Below are positions 1 through 11,700 of a stretch of 64,000 nt of DNA, one piece after another (position 1 is the first letter of the stretch; the number at the start of each line of letters is the position of its first letter). The DNA lies in contig OW240917.1 of assembly GCA_933207985.1 (NCBI GenBank), forward strand, positions 108,217,812-108,281,811. The letters are read 5' to 3'. The notes below the pieces were generated by a model. The model was not told the DNA's origin and made no database searches. It saw only the letters and a list, made by a program, of their open reading frames with translations. This DNA is from Pelobates cultripes. Lineage: Eukaryota; Chordata; Amphibia; Anura; Pelobatidae. Both the position numbers and the translations under genes were made by a program.

Positions 1-499
1 TTGGCAATATTGTCACTCGGAAAATTTATAGTTTTAAATATAATTGGATATATTTTTGTTAGTACAGTTTTTGAAAATTAAATAAGCAATGCCTGTAAAT
101 ATGTAAATTATTAAACAAATAAAAATAAATAAATGTGGAGACGTGGTCTGGATTGCGGCTGAGCAGGAAGTGCTGTGATCAAGCTCCAAATTAGACAAGT
201 GCACAAGTGAAATTTTCGTTTCACACGAATTAATTCGTATTAAATAAAGATTTAATTTATCCATTCTGAAATTCTGTAAAAAAATATTTGTTTTCGCCCA
301 TTAAGACGAAAATAACACTGCGCATGCGCCAAAAAAAAAGCAAGGAGGGAGCGGGCAGCGCTACCACCTCACTCCTTGTAATAAATATTAACAATTTCTA
401 CCTCCCTCTTGCATTAAAACCTATGGGGGTTTATTAATAAAAGGGAGGTTAAATCCTCCCGCATGCCCCTACTTACGGTCCACAAGTCCACGGGAACTA
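1..499. other. AT-rich intergenic sequence, no gene seen
   Basis: No coding frame with recognisable protein similarity and no clear repeat boundary was seen. Short open frames here have no family motif. The base composition changes to G/C-run-rich repeat sequence at about 520. Confidence 0.5.
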
Positions 500-509
500 T
501 GGATTTTTA

Positions 510-1195
510 TTTGGCCTTTTTTGGGGCTGAAAAAAAAAGAAGGTTTTAGAAAAAAGAAGACATCTAATGGTTAGTATGATTTTTTTTATTTACAGGTATT
601 TAGCTTTTTATTCCCCCCTCACTATTTTTAGGATGAGGGGAGTAGGTAGGAATTAATTTTATTTGAGGTGGGGTCACTAGGGGCTTGGGGACCCCTAGTC
701 ACCTTAGGAGGTGGGGGATTACTTTTACATTTAACCTCCACCTGTCGCCCATGGGTGGGGGCAAGAAAATAGGTCTCCCCTATTGTTATTTTGGGCCCCC
801 ACCCACTGCTCATGGGTGGGAGCTGGGGGGGACAATAGATCCTTCCCCCCCTATTTTCACTAGGGCCCCCACACACTACTCATGGGTGTGGACCATGGGG
901 GGACAATAGGTCCTCTCCCCCTATTTGCGCTAGAGCCCCCACCCACCGCTCATGGGTGGGGGCTGGGGCAGGCACTAGGTCCCCCCCTATTGTATCTTAT
1001 GGCCCCACCGGCCATTCATGGGTGGGGGCCGGTGGAGGCAGTAGGTCCCCTCCCATTGTATGTGAGGGCTCCCACCCACCGCTAATGGGTGGGAGCCAGG
1101 ACAGGGACAATAGGTCCTCCCCCTATTTTCATTAGGGCTCCCACCCACCATTCATGGGTGGGGGCCAGGGGGTGGGACAATAGGTCCTTTGTGCC
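510..1195 (+). repeat. Interspersed repeat carrying a ~68-bp G/C-rich minisatellite
   Basis: From about 690 to 1195 a unit of roughly 68-70 bp recurs about seven times. Each unit carries a CATGGGTGGG-like core (near 750, 811, 881, 951, 1017, 1085, 1153), a GGGACAATAGGTCC-like block and a run of C. The leader at 520-680 (a GAAAAAGAAGG-like A-rich stretch, then TTTTTTTACAGGTATTTA) is shared with the copy at 6525-6640, so the leader plus the array form one interspersed repeat family. Short open frames across it are by-products of the repeat. Confidence 0.75.
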
Positions 1196-1225
1196 CTCTC
1201 GAACATAAAGTTATCTGAAACTTCA

Positions 1226-2878
1226 TTGTGTAAGGCCATATTAGAAAGGTTTTGTAGAATGTCAGGTACCGGTCAGGTACCGACTGTCTCTGCTCTGCTT
1301 CAACTACTTTTCTCTGCCGCTACATTGGAAGAGGTTTCTGCTCTGCTCCAGTCCTCCGTCCCCACCACCTGCTCCCTAGATGCAATTCCCTCGAATCTCA
1401 TCCACACTCTGTCTTCTTCTCTTTCTCCACCTCTCACTAAAATTCTCAATCTCTCTCTCTCCTCTGGTATATTTCCATTGCCCTTCAAACATGCAACTGT
1501 AACCCCAATTCTAAAGAAGCCCAATCTTGACCCTAACTCCCCATCCAACTATCGTCTTATCTCGCTACTGCCTTTTGCATTCAAGATCCTTGAAAAAATT
1601 GTGTATGCAAGACTGACAGACTTCCTGAAGTCCAACTCTCTGCTAGACCCGCTTCAGTCTGGTTTCCGCACTGAGCACTCTGTGGAAACGGCACTGACCA
1701 AAGTATCCAATGATCTACTCGCTGCAAAATCTTGTGGTCACTACTCTATCCTAATTCTCCTTGACCTGTCTGCGGCTTTTGACACTGTTGATCATCAACA
1801 GCTTCTTCTCATTCACCGCAATATCGGTCTACAAGATATTGCTCTCTCCTGGTGCTCCTCCTACCTCTCCCAGCGCTCTTTCAGTGTTTCTTTCTCTGGC
1901 TCTGCTTCTTCTCCCCAACTCCTCTCTGTTGGTGTCTCCCAAGGTTCAGTCCTTGGTCCCCTACTGTTCTCCATCTATACTGCCTCCCTTAGTAAACTCA
2001 TTAGCTCCTTTGGCTTCCAATATCATTTCTATGCAGATGACACACAAATCTACCTGTCCTCTCCTGATCTCTCCCCGTCCCTCTTGACTAGTGTCTCTGA
2101 CTGCCTCTCTGCTGTTTCTAACTGGATGGCTGCCCACTTCCTTAAACTAAACTTGACCAAAACTGAAATTCTGGTCTTTCCTCCCTCAAGTGTTGTTACT
2201 CCTGTGTCTTTCTCCTTCCAAGTCAACGGTGCTACCATCAGCTCCACCACGCAGGCTCGCTGCCTAGGTGTTCTCCTTGACTCCGACCTCTCGTTCAAGC
2301 CTCATGTTCAATCTATCGCCAAATCCTGTCATTTCCATCTCAAAAACATTGCACGTATCCGACCCTACTTAACGCCAGATGCGACTAAGGTGTTAGTCCA
2401 TTCCACTGTCCTTTCTCGCCTTGACTACTGTAATCCGCTTCTCAGCGGTCTTACGTGCTCCCAACTAGCGCAGTTACAGTCCATAATGAATGCGGCGGCG
2501 AGGCTCATCTTCCTGTCCGCCCGCACCTCCCATGCCTCACTTTTCTGTCAGTCCCTACATTGGCTTCCTATAAAATATAGAGCTCAATTTAAAATTCTGG
2601 TTCTTGCTTTCAAATCTCTACATAATGCTGCTCCCACCTATCTTTCCTCCCTTATACACAAGTATGTCCCGTCTAGGCCCTTACGATCTGCTGAAGACTT
2701 ACGTCTATCTTCTGTCCGTACTCCCACCTCTGATGCTCGCCTTCAAGATTTCTCGAGGGCTGCACTGTTCCTGTGGAACTCGCTTCCCTCCTCCGTTAGA
2801 TGCTCACCCAGTCTCCACTCCTTCAAAAAATCGTTAAAAACCCACTTCTTCATAAAAGCGTATCAATTAAACTGTTAA
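1226..2878 (+). CDS. L2-type LINE reverse transcriptase (C-terminal part of ORF2)
   Basis: An open frame of 550 codons. Similarity to L2 reverse transcriptases starts about 20 residues in, so the first codons probably belong to flanking DNA or the truncation junction. Reverse transcriptase motifs appear in order: [22 protein letters not shown] with the first catalytic Asp; [27 protein letters not shown] with the catalytic Asp pair; then [15 protein letters not shown]. The C-terminal region typical of L2 follows ([20 protein letters not shown], then [18 protein letters not shown]). The product would copy LINE RNA at a nicked target, but the endonuclease domain is absent, so this copy cannot be autonomous. 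It is open but probably not a host gene. Confidence 0.85.
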   Translation: MCKAILERFCRMSGTGQVPTVSALLQLLFSAATLEEVSALLQSSVPTTCSLDAIPSNLIHTLSSSLSPPLTKILNLSLSSGIFPLPFKHATVTPILKKPNLDPNSPSNYRLISLLPFAFKILEKIVYARLTDFLKSNSLLDPLQSGFRTEHSVETALTKVSNDLLAAKSCGHYSILILLDLSAAFDTVDHQQLLLIHRNIGLQDIALSWCSSYLSQRSFSVSFSGSASSPQLLSVGVSQGSVLGPLLFSIYTASLSKLISSFGFQYHFYADDTQIYLSSPDLSPSLLTSVSDCLSAVSNWMAAHFLKLNLTKTEILVFPPSSVVTPVSFSFQVNGATISSTTQARCLGVLLDSDLSFKPHVQSIAKSCHFHLKNIARIRPYLTPDATKVLVHSTVLSRLDYCNPLLSGLTCSQLAQLQSIMNAAARLIFLSARTSHASLFCQSLHWLPIKYRAQFKILVLAFKSLHNAAPTYLSSLIHKYVPSRPLRSAEDLRLSSVRTPTSDARLQDFSRAALFLWNSLPSSVRCSPSLHSFKKSLKTHFFIKAYQLNC

Positions 2879-3117
2879 TAGCTCCTGACTGATTCTTCTT
2901 CTGCAACTGTCACTAGTCTAATACTATCCTTACCTTTTTGTGTCATTTTACCCCACTCCCTCTAGCATGTAAGCTCATTGAGCAGGGCCCTCAACCCCTC
3001 TGTTCCTGTGTGTCCAACTTGTCTGGTTACAACTACATGTCTGTTCGTCCACCCATTGTAAAGCGCTGTGGAATTTGACGGCGCTCTATAAATATCATAA
3101 TAATAATAATAATAATA
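1262..3117 (+). mobile_element. L2/CR1-clade non-LTR retrotransposon, 5'-truncated
   Basis: The element holds the reverse transcriptase and C-terminal region of an L2-type LINE but no apurinic-type endonuclease, so it is 5'-truncated. The 3' end has the typical L2 tail with GTAAAGCGCTGTGGAATTTG and GCGCTCTATAAAT, followed by an AAT microsatellite at 3098-3117. The reading frame is open to its stop, which suggests a fairly young insertion. A second, shorter copy of the same subfamily lies at 44961-45388 on the other strand. The left boundary is approximate. The right flank is L1-like sequence, so it may have inserted next to or into an older L1. Confidence 0.9.
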
Positions 3118-3572
3118 CTAGACCCCTAATGAGTATATTACACCTCCTACCGCGAGGTTACTTTCACCACACCATATAACCATCCTACCCAAAAAGGAGA
3201 GAGACACAGGATCTGCTCTAGCTATCATCCAGTATCGCTCCTCAATGCTGACATAAGGTTGTATGCAAAGATGTTGGCAGCCTGTCTGGAAAAAATGGCT
3301 CCATTGCTAGTGCAACCAGGTCAAAGATTCTTTCTCCCGAGGCACGAAGCTAAGGATAACACCATCAGAGTTCTTAATGCAGTCCACTTCGAGCAATCCC
3401 GCCAACAACAGACGCTTCTTCTCTCCACGCACAAAGAAAAGGCTTTCGACAGGGTCGACTGGCAATTTCTGTCCAGCCTGGACAAGATATCAAGCTTTTC
3501 GTTGATGAGGTCGGGATGTCAAGTGTTGTCCGCCTTCTTAGGTGAGTCACTACAAACCACAAGTTTTTTATA
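3118..3572 (+). mobile_element. Tx1/L1-like retrotransposon fragment (reverse transcriptase)
   Basis: Directly after the L2 tail, an L1-type reverse transcriptase reads on the + strand: SSYHPVSLLNADIRLYAKML, then a stretch ending in KAFDRVDWQFL, the conserved L1 motif around the first catalytic Asp. The frame breaks after about 3540 and no YADD motif follows, so it is a fragment. It is a relic, not a gene. Confidence 0.75.
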
Positions 3573-4389
3573 ATTTAAAAAAAAATTAAGCAAAAAACAT
3601 GGGGTACTAAATAAGAAGTACTCTGAAAAACAAAGTAAGAAATAAAATACACAATGCAACATTTAAAAGAGACTGGATTAACCCTTTAAATGTAAAACTG
3701 AGAAAAAAATTGGTTTCTTCATTTGTTTTCTATTTTTTTAAATATTTAATGGCGATTTAATATTGTGTTATGTATACATATAGGATATTTTAAAAAGCCC
3801 TATAAAAATTATACATATGTATGGGTGAAATTTTGGTAGAATGAACCCATGGTAAAAGTGCCATAAAGGCCTTGGTCACAAATGCGTTGCATCATAAACT
3901 AGCCTTGGTTCTTTCTCCTATTATGAATTTTGGGTTGTTTGGGTGGAGTTTTAGAGCATTAAAATGACTGTGTAAAACAGCTAGTCTTTCAGTTGGTTAT
4001 TTATATGCACACCTGTCTGTAACTGTTCTAAACTATTTCTGTGGTGCTTTGATCTGAATGGGAGACTGAGAACTGGTTTTATGGTTTGGTATAAGGTAGA
4101 TGGCTAAGTCTATTGGGTGCTGACATAATTGCTGTTTTTTGGTGTGTTTCTTTGCTGAAATTCTACTGGAAATAAACAGGCCAGAAGGCCTTGCAAACCA
4201 GACCAAGTAGCAAACCTGTTTTTCCTTATCATACGGGGATGTGTATTTATAAAACTTCCTGGGCAAGTTCATGCATTTTTGAACAGTTTACCACACTATG
4301 TATAACTCACTTTTTGTCCTTCCCTCTTAACCTGCACGATCCTGAAACACAGTTTTATGTGTCATCGTGAAATATGGTAGTGTTCAGCA
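3573..4389. other. Intergenic, nothing recognised
   Basis: AT-rich sequence without a recognisable coding frame, repeat border or RNA gene. Confidence 0.4.
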
Positions 4390-4391
4390 TA

Positions 4392-5300
4392 CCATATATA
4401 CTCGAGTATAAGTCAACCCCAATATAAGTCAAGGCCCCTAATTTTACCCCAAAAAACTGGGAAAACTTATTGACTCGAGTATAAGACTAGGGTGGGAAAT
4501 GCAGAAGATACTGGTAAATTTCTAAATAAGATTAGATCCCCAAAAAATTATATTAATTGAATATGTATTTACAGTGTGTGTATATAATGAATGCCGAGTG
4601 TGTGTGTGTTTGTGTAGTGTGTGTATGTAATGAATGCAGTGTGTGTGTATATAAAATGCAGTGTGTGTTTGTATATAATGCAGAGTGTGTGTGTGTGTGT
4701 TTCTGTAGTGTGTGTATATAATGAATGCAGTGTGTGTGTGTATATAATACAGTGTTTGTATATAATGCAGTGTGTGTATGAATGCAGTGTGTGTATTTAA
4801 TGCAGTGTGTGTGTATGAATGCAGTGTGTGTGTGTATGAATGCAGTGTGTGTGTGTGTGTGTGTATGTGATGCAGAGTGTGTTTGTGTATGTGATGCAGA
4901 GTGTGTAACCTTGGTGGGGGTGGGCATTTTTATTATTCATTTTTTATTATTATTTTAATATTATTATTTTTTTTTAATATTATTATATTGTTATTTTATT
5001 TCATTATAATATTATTAACATTTTTATTTTATTTTTTTAGCCCCCCCCTCCCTGCTTGATACATGGCCAGGGAGGGGGGCTATATTATTTCCTGGTGGTC
5101 CAGTGCATGGGCTGTGCAGTGGGGGGGGGCTGGCAGCAAGCTGTTACTTACCTTTACAGCAGCTCCTGTCAGCTCCCTTCTCCTCTGTTCCGGTCAGCTC
5201 CACTGTAAGTCTCGCGGTCTGTGTGCGGGTTACCGTGGCAACGCTCAGACGCCGCGGCTCTCACGAGACTTACAGTGGAGCTGTACTCGAGTATATACGG
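4392..5300. mobile_element. Non-autonomous DNA transposon with TA target duplication
   Basis: Terminal inverted repeats of about 17 bp match with one difference: the left end reads CCATATATACTCGAGTA and the right end, reversed, CCGTATATACTCGAGTA. Both ends are flanked by TA (4390-4391 and 5301-5302), as expected for Tc1/mariner-type integration. The interior holds a GT-rich microsatellite and a second inverted repeat near the right end (AGCTCCACTGTAAGTCTCG around 5198, its reverse complement around 5258-5282). No transposase frame is present. Confidence 0.7.
4567..4906. repeat. GT-rich microsatellite/minisatellite
   Basis: Runs of (GT)n interrupted by ATGAATGCA, ATAATGCA and similar words recur about every 20-40 bp, inside the DNA transposon. 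The His/Thr-rich open frame on the opposite strand is an artefact of this repeat. Confidence 0.85.
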
Positions 5301-5302
5301 TA

Positions 5303-5725
5303 AGTAGAAAGCTAATACCTGAAATATAAATCTTAGAAATCCATGATTTGATTTGAGGATGTGCACTAAAAGCTTAGAAATCTACTGATCAGCCTCTCCT
5401 GCTATACTTTAACCTCTTAAGGATGCATGAATAAATTATTATTTTCCTCAAAGAACCATGACGGAATAATTACATCATGCAGTATTTTACCAGCAGGGAT
5501 TCTTTCACTGCTTGTACCTAATGATACCAGTGGCTCCCCTCTGTCGACTGTGCTTAAAATTAGTATTTAAAGTTGTCACTCAGCTCTTGGTACCGAGTGC
5601 CATTGACAGCAATATGGCATGAGCAGGGTTAAATCCCAACTGAAACAAGGGAGACCCAGGTTATCAACCCCAGACTGACAAATAAGCTGTATGTAATGTT
5701 CAACATGAACACAGCACACAGCCAT
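5303..5725. other. Intergenic with a degenerate TTAA-type element
   Basis: At 5409 a TTAACCTCTTAAGGATGCATGA-like start resembles the left end of the 80-bp palindromic elements at 5726 and 52794. The CCATGACGGAAT segment near 5456 also resembles the copy at 50374. No clean right end could be placed. Confidence 0.35.
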
Positions 5726-5805
5726 TTAACCCCTTAAGGACACATGACATGTGTGACATGTCATGATTGCCTTTTATTCCAGAAGTTTGGTCCTTAAGGG
5801 GTTAA
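5726..5805. mobile_element. 80-bp palindromic TTAA-flanked MITE, copy 1
   Basis: The element begins TTAACCCCTTAAGGAC and ends with its reverse complement, GTCCTTAAGGGGTTAA with one change. An inner palindrome around CATGTGTGACATG follows the left end. The TTAA ends and C-rich tips suit piggyBac-type integration. The copy at 52794-52873 has the same length and differs at only three positions. Confidence 0.75.
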
Positions 5806-5989
5806 ACTGATTGAGAGTAACATGGCTGAGCTGATGGTGATTCTCTGTGAATAGCTTGTCCCATTAAACCAGAGGGTCTAAACAGCACCGATCATAGTGT
5901 AACGGCATTGGTTATTTTTTAGTATGACAGGGGCTTGTCATACTGAAAACAGCCAGTAGATGGTAGCAACATGCTAGTTTAGCTCAGAA

Positions 5990-7195
5990 TCCCCTTGTCT
6001 ATTCTCAGCATCCCTCAGCCCCCACCCATCAGCCGCAGGTGGGGGCCCCAAGCGCCAATAGGGGGGTAAAATACCCCTAAAGGGCCAAGGTAACTAGGGG
6101 TCTTCAAGCCCCTACTCACCCACCCCTAAAATAAAATAAAAACCTACCTACCCCCATCACCCTAAAAATAGTCAAGGGGGAAGCAATAAAACTAAATACC
6201 CGTAAAAAAAATAAAATCATACTTGCTAACTTCATATTGGTTTAAGTCAATCAAGAGTGCGCTGACATGAAAATCTTGAGCCTTACCCTATTGGTTACTT
6301 GCAAGGCTCAAGATTTAGCTATCAGAGCACTCTTATTGGTTGGCTTAAAACAATCACAGCGCTCTGAGTCAAGTTGCAGGGCATGGGAAGGCTGGGCGAT
6401 GCCCTCGGTGGGTGAGGATGGATTATTTTTTAGCATTGTGATTTATTTATTTTTGGGTTTTTTGCGCTTGGGGTTTTTTTATTTTATAAGTTCGATGGTA
6501 ATTATGAATTTTTTATTTGTCCTTTTTGGGGGTTGAAAAAGGAAGGTTTTAGAAAAAAAAAAAGATTTTTTTTACAGGTATTTAATTTAATTGCTACCCC
6601 ATCACTATTTTTAGGGACCTTAGTCACCTTGGGGGGGTTATTTAACCCACACCCGTAGCCCATGGGTGGAGGGCCGGGGAGAACACAAGAGATCCTCCCC
6701 CCTACTGTCATTTAGAGCCCCCACCCACCGCTCATGAAACGGGGCCAGTGGGGACTTTAGGTCCTCCCCCTATTGTCATTTAGGGCCCCCACCCGCTGCT
6801 CATAATTAGGGCCTAGGGGGAGGCAGTAGGTCCCCCCCTATTGTAACTTAGGACCCCCACCCACCGCTCATGGGTGGGGCGTAAGGGGGATGGGACAATA
6901 GGTCCCCCTCCATTGTAACTTAGGCCCGAATGCCTCTCATAGGTGGGGTCTGCGGGGAGGCAGTAGGTCCCCACTATTGTAACTTAGGGCATCCACCCAC
7001 CGCTCATGGGTGGGGCGTAACGGGGATGGGACAATAGGTCCCCCTCCATTGTAGCTTAGGGCCCGAATGCCGCTCATAGGTGGGGGCCGGGGGATGACAA
7101 TAGTTCCTCCCTCATTGTCATTTAGGGACCCTACCTGACGCTCATGGGTGGGGGTTGGGGGAGGCAGTAGCTCCCCCTGTATTGTAATTTAGGGC
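5990..7195. repeat. Foldback repeat with ~68-bp minisatellite arms
   Basis: The right arm (about 6420-7195) is the same repeat family as 510-1195: the same A-rich leader and about eight ~68-bp units with CATGGGTGGG-like cores (near 6658, 6732, 6798, 6867, 6932, 7003, 7073, 7141). The left arm (about 5990-6240) is the reverse complement of the family leader and one or two units. Between them, about 6235-6350 is itself an inverted repeat: AATCTTGAGCCTT near 6272 faces AAGGCTCAAGATT near 6303, with flanking ATTGGTTTAA-like sequences. The whole is a large imperfect palindrome. Confidence 0.65.
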
Positions 7196-7445
7196 CCCCA
7201 CAATAGGTTGCTCTCAGCCTATCAGTGGCGCCACTGCCCAGCGGCACTTTATGCTTCCTGAATCTGAAAATTCAGAAGCCAGATGCTGGAAGGGGTAGTT
7301 GACATCACTGCTGGAGGCAACTTTGAGGTTAAACCGTTCAACAGCGCTTTAAGCCCTTGAGATAAGAGTGCCTCCAGGGTCTTCCTTGCACCATAACAAC
7401 ATCAATGAGATGAAGTTGTTTTAGTGACTATAGTGTCACTTTAAG
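7196..7445. mobile_element. TTAA-type MITE, end fragment
   Basis: The right end reads GTGACTATAGTGTCACTTTAA, the family signature seen at 23108-24146 and 37300-37432. The left end is missing or absorbed by the adjoining minisatellite. Confidence 0.5.
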
Positions 7446-8300
7446 ATTGAAACTCTACTAAGGCATACATACATTTTGTTGTACTCATGTTGCTGAGTAC
7501 AGTTAGGATCATTTTAGTGGCACACATGAAATTTTAGAAATAAACTGCAAAATTACAATGTGTATGTAAAAAGTAAAAACTAATAAATGTAGTAAGTCAA
7601 GACCTGCAGAAGGGCTCAGTTGTTCTAACACCACAAAATTGGTGGGTAAGCCCTGGGTGAATTTACTACACAGTAGGTTCAGAGAAAATAAAACTTGAAT
7701 CTTAATAGTAGAAATTATATATAAAATTGTGCAAATGGATTAATTGAAATTATATTATGAAATCTATCTTCAACTAATAAAAAATACATTTCTGAAATCT
7801 CCCACAATATTATGGAATTCACACAATTTTATTAAAATGTTACTTCTATCACATCTCCACAAATGCTACATCTAAGCCTTACCTAAAGTGAGTTAGATAC
7901 TCCCAGACTAAACCTTATTTTTAGGTGAGCTATAACAAAATATGAAGCAGTTGCAGATGAATTTATAGAGCAACAATAGACAAGATGTCAAAATACCAGA
8001 GTATTGCAGTATTAAGTGATACCTTTTTAGTGGACAAACAGAATACTTCAAAAAAAGGTTTGACATGGAGTGACCTATTATCTCCAAACTGTAATGAAAG
8101 TAATGATTTACTAAATAGTGAATTCTTGTAGGCAAACATTTCTGCGTTAGTAAATTGTTTTAGCCTGGTTTGAGAGGTGTTCCCTATTTAATTAACATGT
8201 CCTTAAAATTTCGCAAATAATCCTGCGTTATGACAGCTTCCTTTACTTTTTAGGTACTGAAAATGACAGTAAATCTTTGGTAACGCTTGTCGATGCACAA
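7446..8300. other. Upstream flank of CTSO, nothing else recognised
   Basis: AT-rich sequence without recognisable genes or repeats. It probably contains distal parts of the CTSO promoter, but no TATA box was seen. Confidence 0.4.
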
Positions 8301-8310
8301 TACACAAAGT

Positions 8311-8321
8311 GAAAGTGAAAC
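8311..8321 (+). promoter_or_regulatory. Interferon-response-element-like motif upstream of CTSO
   Basis: GAAAGTGAAAC, preceded by CAAAGT, matches the core of the IRF/ISRE consensus (GAAANNGAAAC). It lies about 110-120 bp upstream of the first plausible CTSO start codon. This is a sequence match only; the transcription start is not known. Confidence 0.4.
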
Positions 8322-8431
8322 AGTGTTATTGTGTCTGCATCTCGCGGTGACTGTATCTCAGCTCCCAATTCACTTCCTCATCTGCTGCTGCCTCCCCTGT
8401 ATGTGCAGCTAACATGGCGACATGACGTGCC

Positions 8432-8713
8432 ATGCAGGCATTACTTAACATGAGATTCAGCCTGGTGTGCTGCATTGCAGGGCTGTGTTCTATAACCGAA
8501 CCTCTCCTAATATCCCACAAGGAGCAGTCCTCACACAGCCTGTACAATGATGGACACAGCACAGCAGCCAGCACCAGAGACACAGACAGACAGCTCCCTC
8601 TCAGCATCAACAACACCAACCACAACAGCACATTTCTGGAATTCATGGAGAGATATCACAGGAAGTACCCCCCGGGGAGCCTGCTATTCCAGGACAAATT
8701 CAAAGTATTCATG
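8432..8713 (+). CDS. CTSO: CTSO exon 1 (signal peptide and start of propeptide)
   Basis: 94 codons, ending in phase 0 at a weak donor (ATG|gtagtg). It encodes the hydrophobic leader, a low-similarity polar stretch, then the propeptide segment [20 protein letters not shown]. In-frame ATGs at 8432 and 8450 both work; the second places the hydrophobic stretch at the N terminus. Short upstream frames at 8401-8412, 8414-8425 and 8422-8448 would lie in the 5' UTR if transcription starts upstream. Confidence 0.8.
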
Positions 8714-11700
8714 GTAGTGACCTACAGAAAATTCTAACCCTTTACTTCCTATGTGTGATAGTGTATTCTATCAGTGCAGTGATACCTTTTGTTTTAACTC
8801 ATAATGTTACAGTATATGCTTTACTCAGCTTTAATTATGCATGGTAGCAGTGGATCAAGTAAGTCAGAGATTTTGATAGTTTAATATAAAGTTTGCCATA
8901 ATCTCTCCAGATGTATGTATGTTTGATTGTATTGTTTGAATGCAATATGTATTGTTTGTATTTTCTCTATATTTTGTTAGAGTTTTTCTGACCACATAAT
9001 ATCACTAAATAGCTATACTATCATAGATGGATATTGCCACAGATAAACAAGGACAACATTCATTCAAATATTGCTAATTAAGTATACAGGAGAGTCCATA
9101 CAAATTCCACAAATGCCTGTAGAAATATTGTCTGTTGTCCCATTTATTAAAGAATTTAAAGGGGGTTATGTATAAAACGTGTTGTGTTCTGAAAAGTGTG
9201 GTAGTCACCATGGAAATCAGTGGAATCTTCAGGCACATTGCTTTGGTGACTGCCCCTTTTCCATATATCCCACACTTTTCAGATCAGGCACAAAACCCCT
9301 CATGTGCCTGTGATTGCTCCACTTTTGAACTCCCCATAATTGCAAAGTTTTATCCATCTATCAAAAGAACATAGAAAGTAGTAAGAGGAAATAATCCCTA
9401 CTCAGAGGGAGAATTCCTCTACTACAGCTACCCCAGCGCAAAATATATGTGTGTGCTAATTGTATCACACATAGACTAAAAAAATATATGTACCTATAAA
9501 AAATATCTTTATTAAACACCACTAAATTCTATATACCCTAACCCAAACAAAAAAGAAGGAAGAAAAAAATACTGAAATGCAGACTGAATTCGGCGGAAAA
9601 AAACACAGTGCTGAATATGTCTGTAACGAGTTCCAATATAGATTGTTACAAGATGTAATAAATAGACACAATGTAACAATACAGTGTATCAGGATCAGAC
9701 TACAGCAAACAAGCCGAAATACTTCTGTGCTATAACCCTATGTATCAGTGTCCAGTGTACTAGAAATAAGTAGATAAAAAATAAATAGATTCAATTAAGC
9801 CCTCTCAAAAAAATACAAAAAAAAAAAAAGAGAATCCTCACTAGTTCCTTCATGTTCCTAAATAGGCAATGAATCCATTGAAATGCAGAGGAAATCGAAA
9901 GGATAGTAAGACGAGAAGTCAGAGAGACTGATATAAACAGTAGATAGTAGGGATCAAAAGAGGCATTGATGATGGTCCACACACAACCTTTGTTTTACGT
10001 CTTTTGAGGTTTATTTTGTCCCATAATTACTTTCTCTTTAATGGGAAAGTATACCACCAGGTGAGAGGTACCGATATGGGGACACCTTGTGCCCCCTCAT
10101 ATGTGAACCTCCACCTGGGGTGGTGGGAACAATCGATCTATGCCTCCGATGTCATGTTAGAATATCTACCCCTCATTTTATGGTGGGGTCATTATATTGA
10201 TGACATTCTTATTGTGTGGCAGGGCACTCCCCAACAATTCTCTGATTTAGTAGGATTGCTTAATCAGAACGACGAGAATCTCCGTTTTACATCGGAGTTC
10301 GGAGGACGTTCTATTAACTTCCTAGATGTTACTATTACCATCAAGGAAGATGGGACTTTCGATTCCACCCTATTTAGGAAACAGACAGCTACTAATTCCC
10401 TCCTACATTGGGAGAGCTATCATCCACGACCTCTTAAAGAGGGTATTCCGGTAGGTCAATACCTTCGTCTTCGGAGGAACTATAGCGACATTGAAGATTT
10501 CAAAATGAAAGCTAAACAACTTAGGACTCACTTTAAGGAGAAAGGGTATCCGAATCGCTGTTTGAAGCGGGCATATAAAAGAGCACTCTTAACCGAAAGG
10601 AATCAACTATTAAATGACCGTCCAGCTAAGTGTGAGACTAGGGAAACAGGCAATATTCGCATGATTGCGACATATGATACAGGATGGCTAGAGGTACGAA
10701 GATCCCTGGATAGATTTTGGCCCATCTTATTAAATGACGTACATCTCAAGGAGGTGTTGGGCCCACAGGTCAATATTACAGCAAGACGGGGACGTAATAT
10801 TCGTGACCTGTTGGTTCCGAGCCATTTTTCCATCAAGTCACAGATACGTCCCTCTTGGCTGGGAACTCCCCCATGTGGCACCTATTGTTGTGGCAGGTGT
10901 GTAGCCTGCAAGTATATTTCTAAAGGTTCTAAGATAATAAGTGATAGTCAAGGCCAAGGGGCATTTAAAATCAAGAGCTTCTTTAATTGTAATACCCAGG
11001 GCCTCGTATATTTGCTGACATGTTCTTGTGGACAGAAATATGTGGGAAAGACCTTTAGAGCCTTTAAGGAAAGAATACTTGACCATGTAAGATCTCCTAG
11101 GAATCATCTTGAGACACCGATTTCCAGACATTTAAAAGAATTCCATCACGGTATCTCGAACCATCTTCATTTCTGTGGATTGGAACTAGTGAAGAGAAAT
11201 CCCAGACGGGGAAATTTCGATAAGACTCTGAGACAACGAGAGTCTAGATGGATATATGAATTAAAGACACTTCAACCCCTAGGCTTAAATGAGGGCTTTT
11301 CATTTGCCCCTTTTATTTAGCCATTTATTGGGGAATAAATCTCTATAAAGTTTGCATCGTGTATTAGAGCCTGTACATACTGACTTTAATAGTACTTTAC
11401 ATAATCTGTACTTTCAACATGATCTGCTGATTAGAATTAGAAGCATAATTATAATTGTACATAATGACCATATATATATGGTGTTGGCTTATCTATTTAG
11501 TCACACATTTTATTGTTTATTTTTAATTATGTATTTATGTTTATATTGTTCCATCTCTAATAAATGTCCTTCTCTTTCCTCCCCCTCTCCCCCCCTTCCC
11601 CCCCCCTTTTTCTCCATCTCCCTCCCCTGAATAATGTGTTTAATATGCTGAAAGTTGGCTTTGAGGGACTACCCCTTTAATTCTTATGAATAGGGAATCA

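Noticed and set aside
685..1085. Pro/Gly-rich small proteins
   Set aside because: They follow the 68-bp repeat unit and change frame with it.
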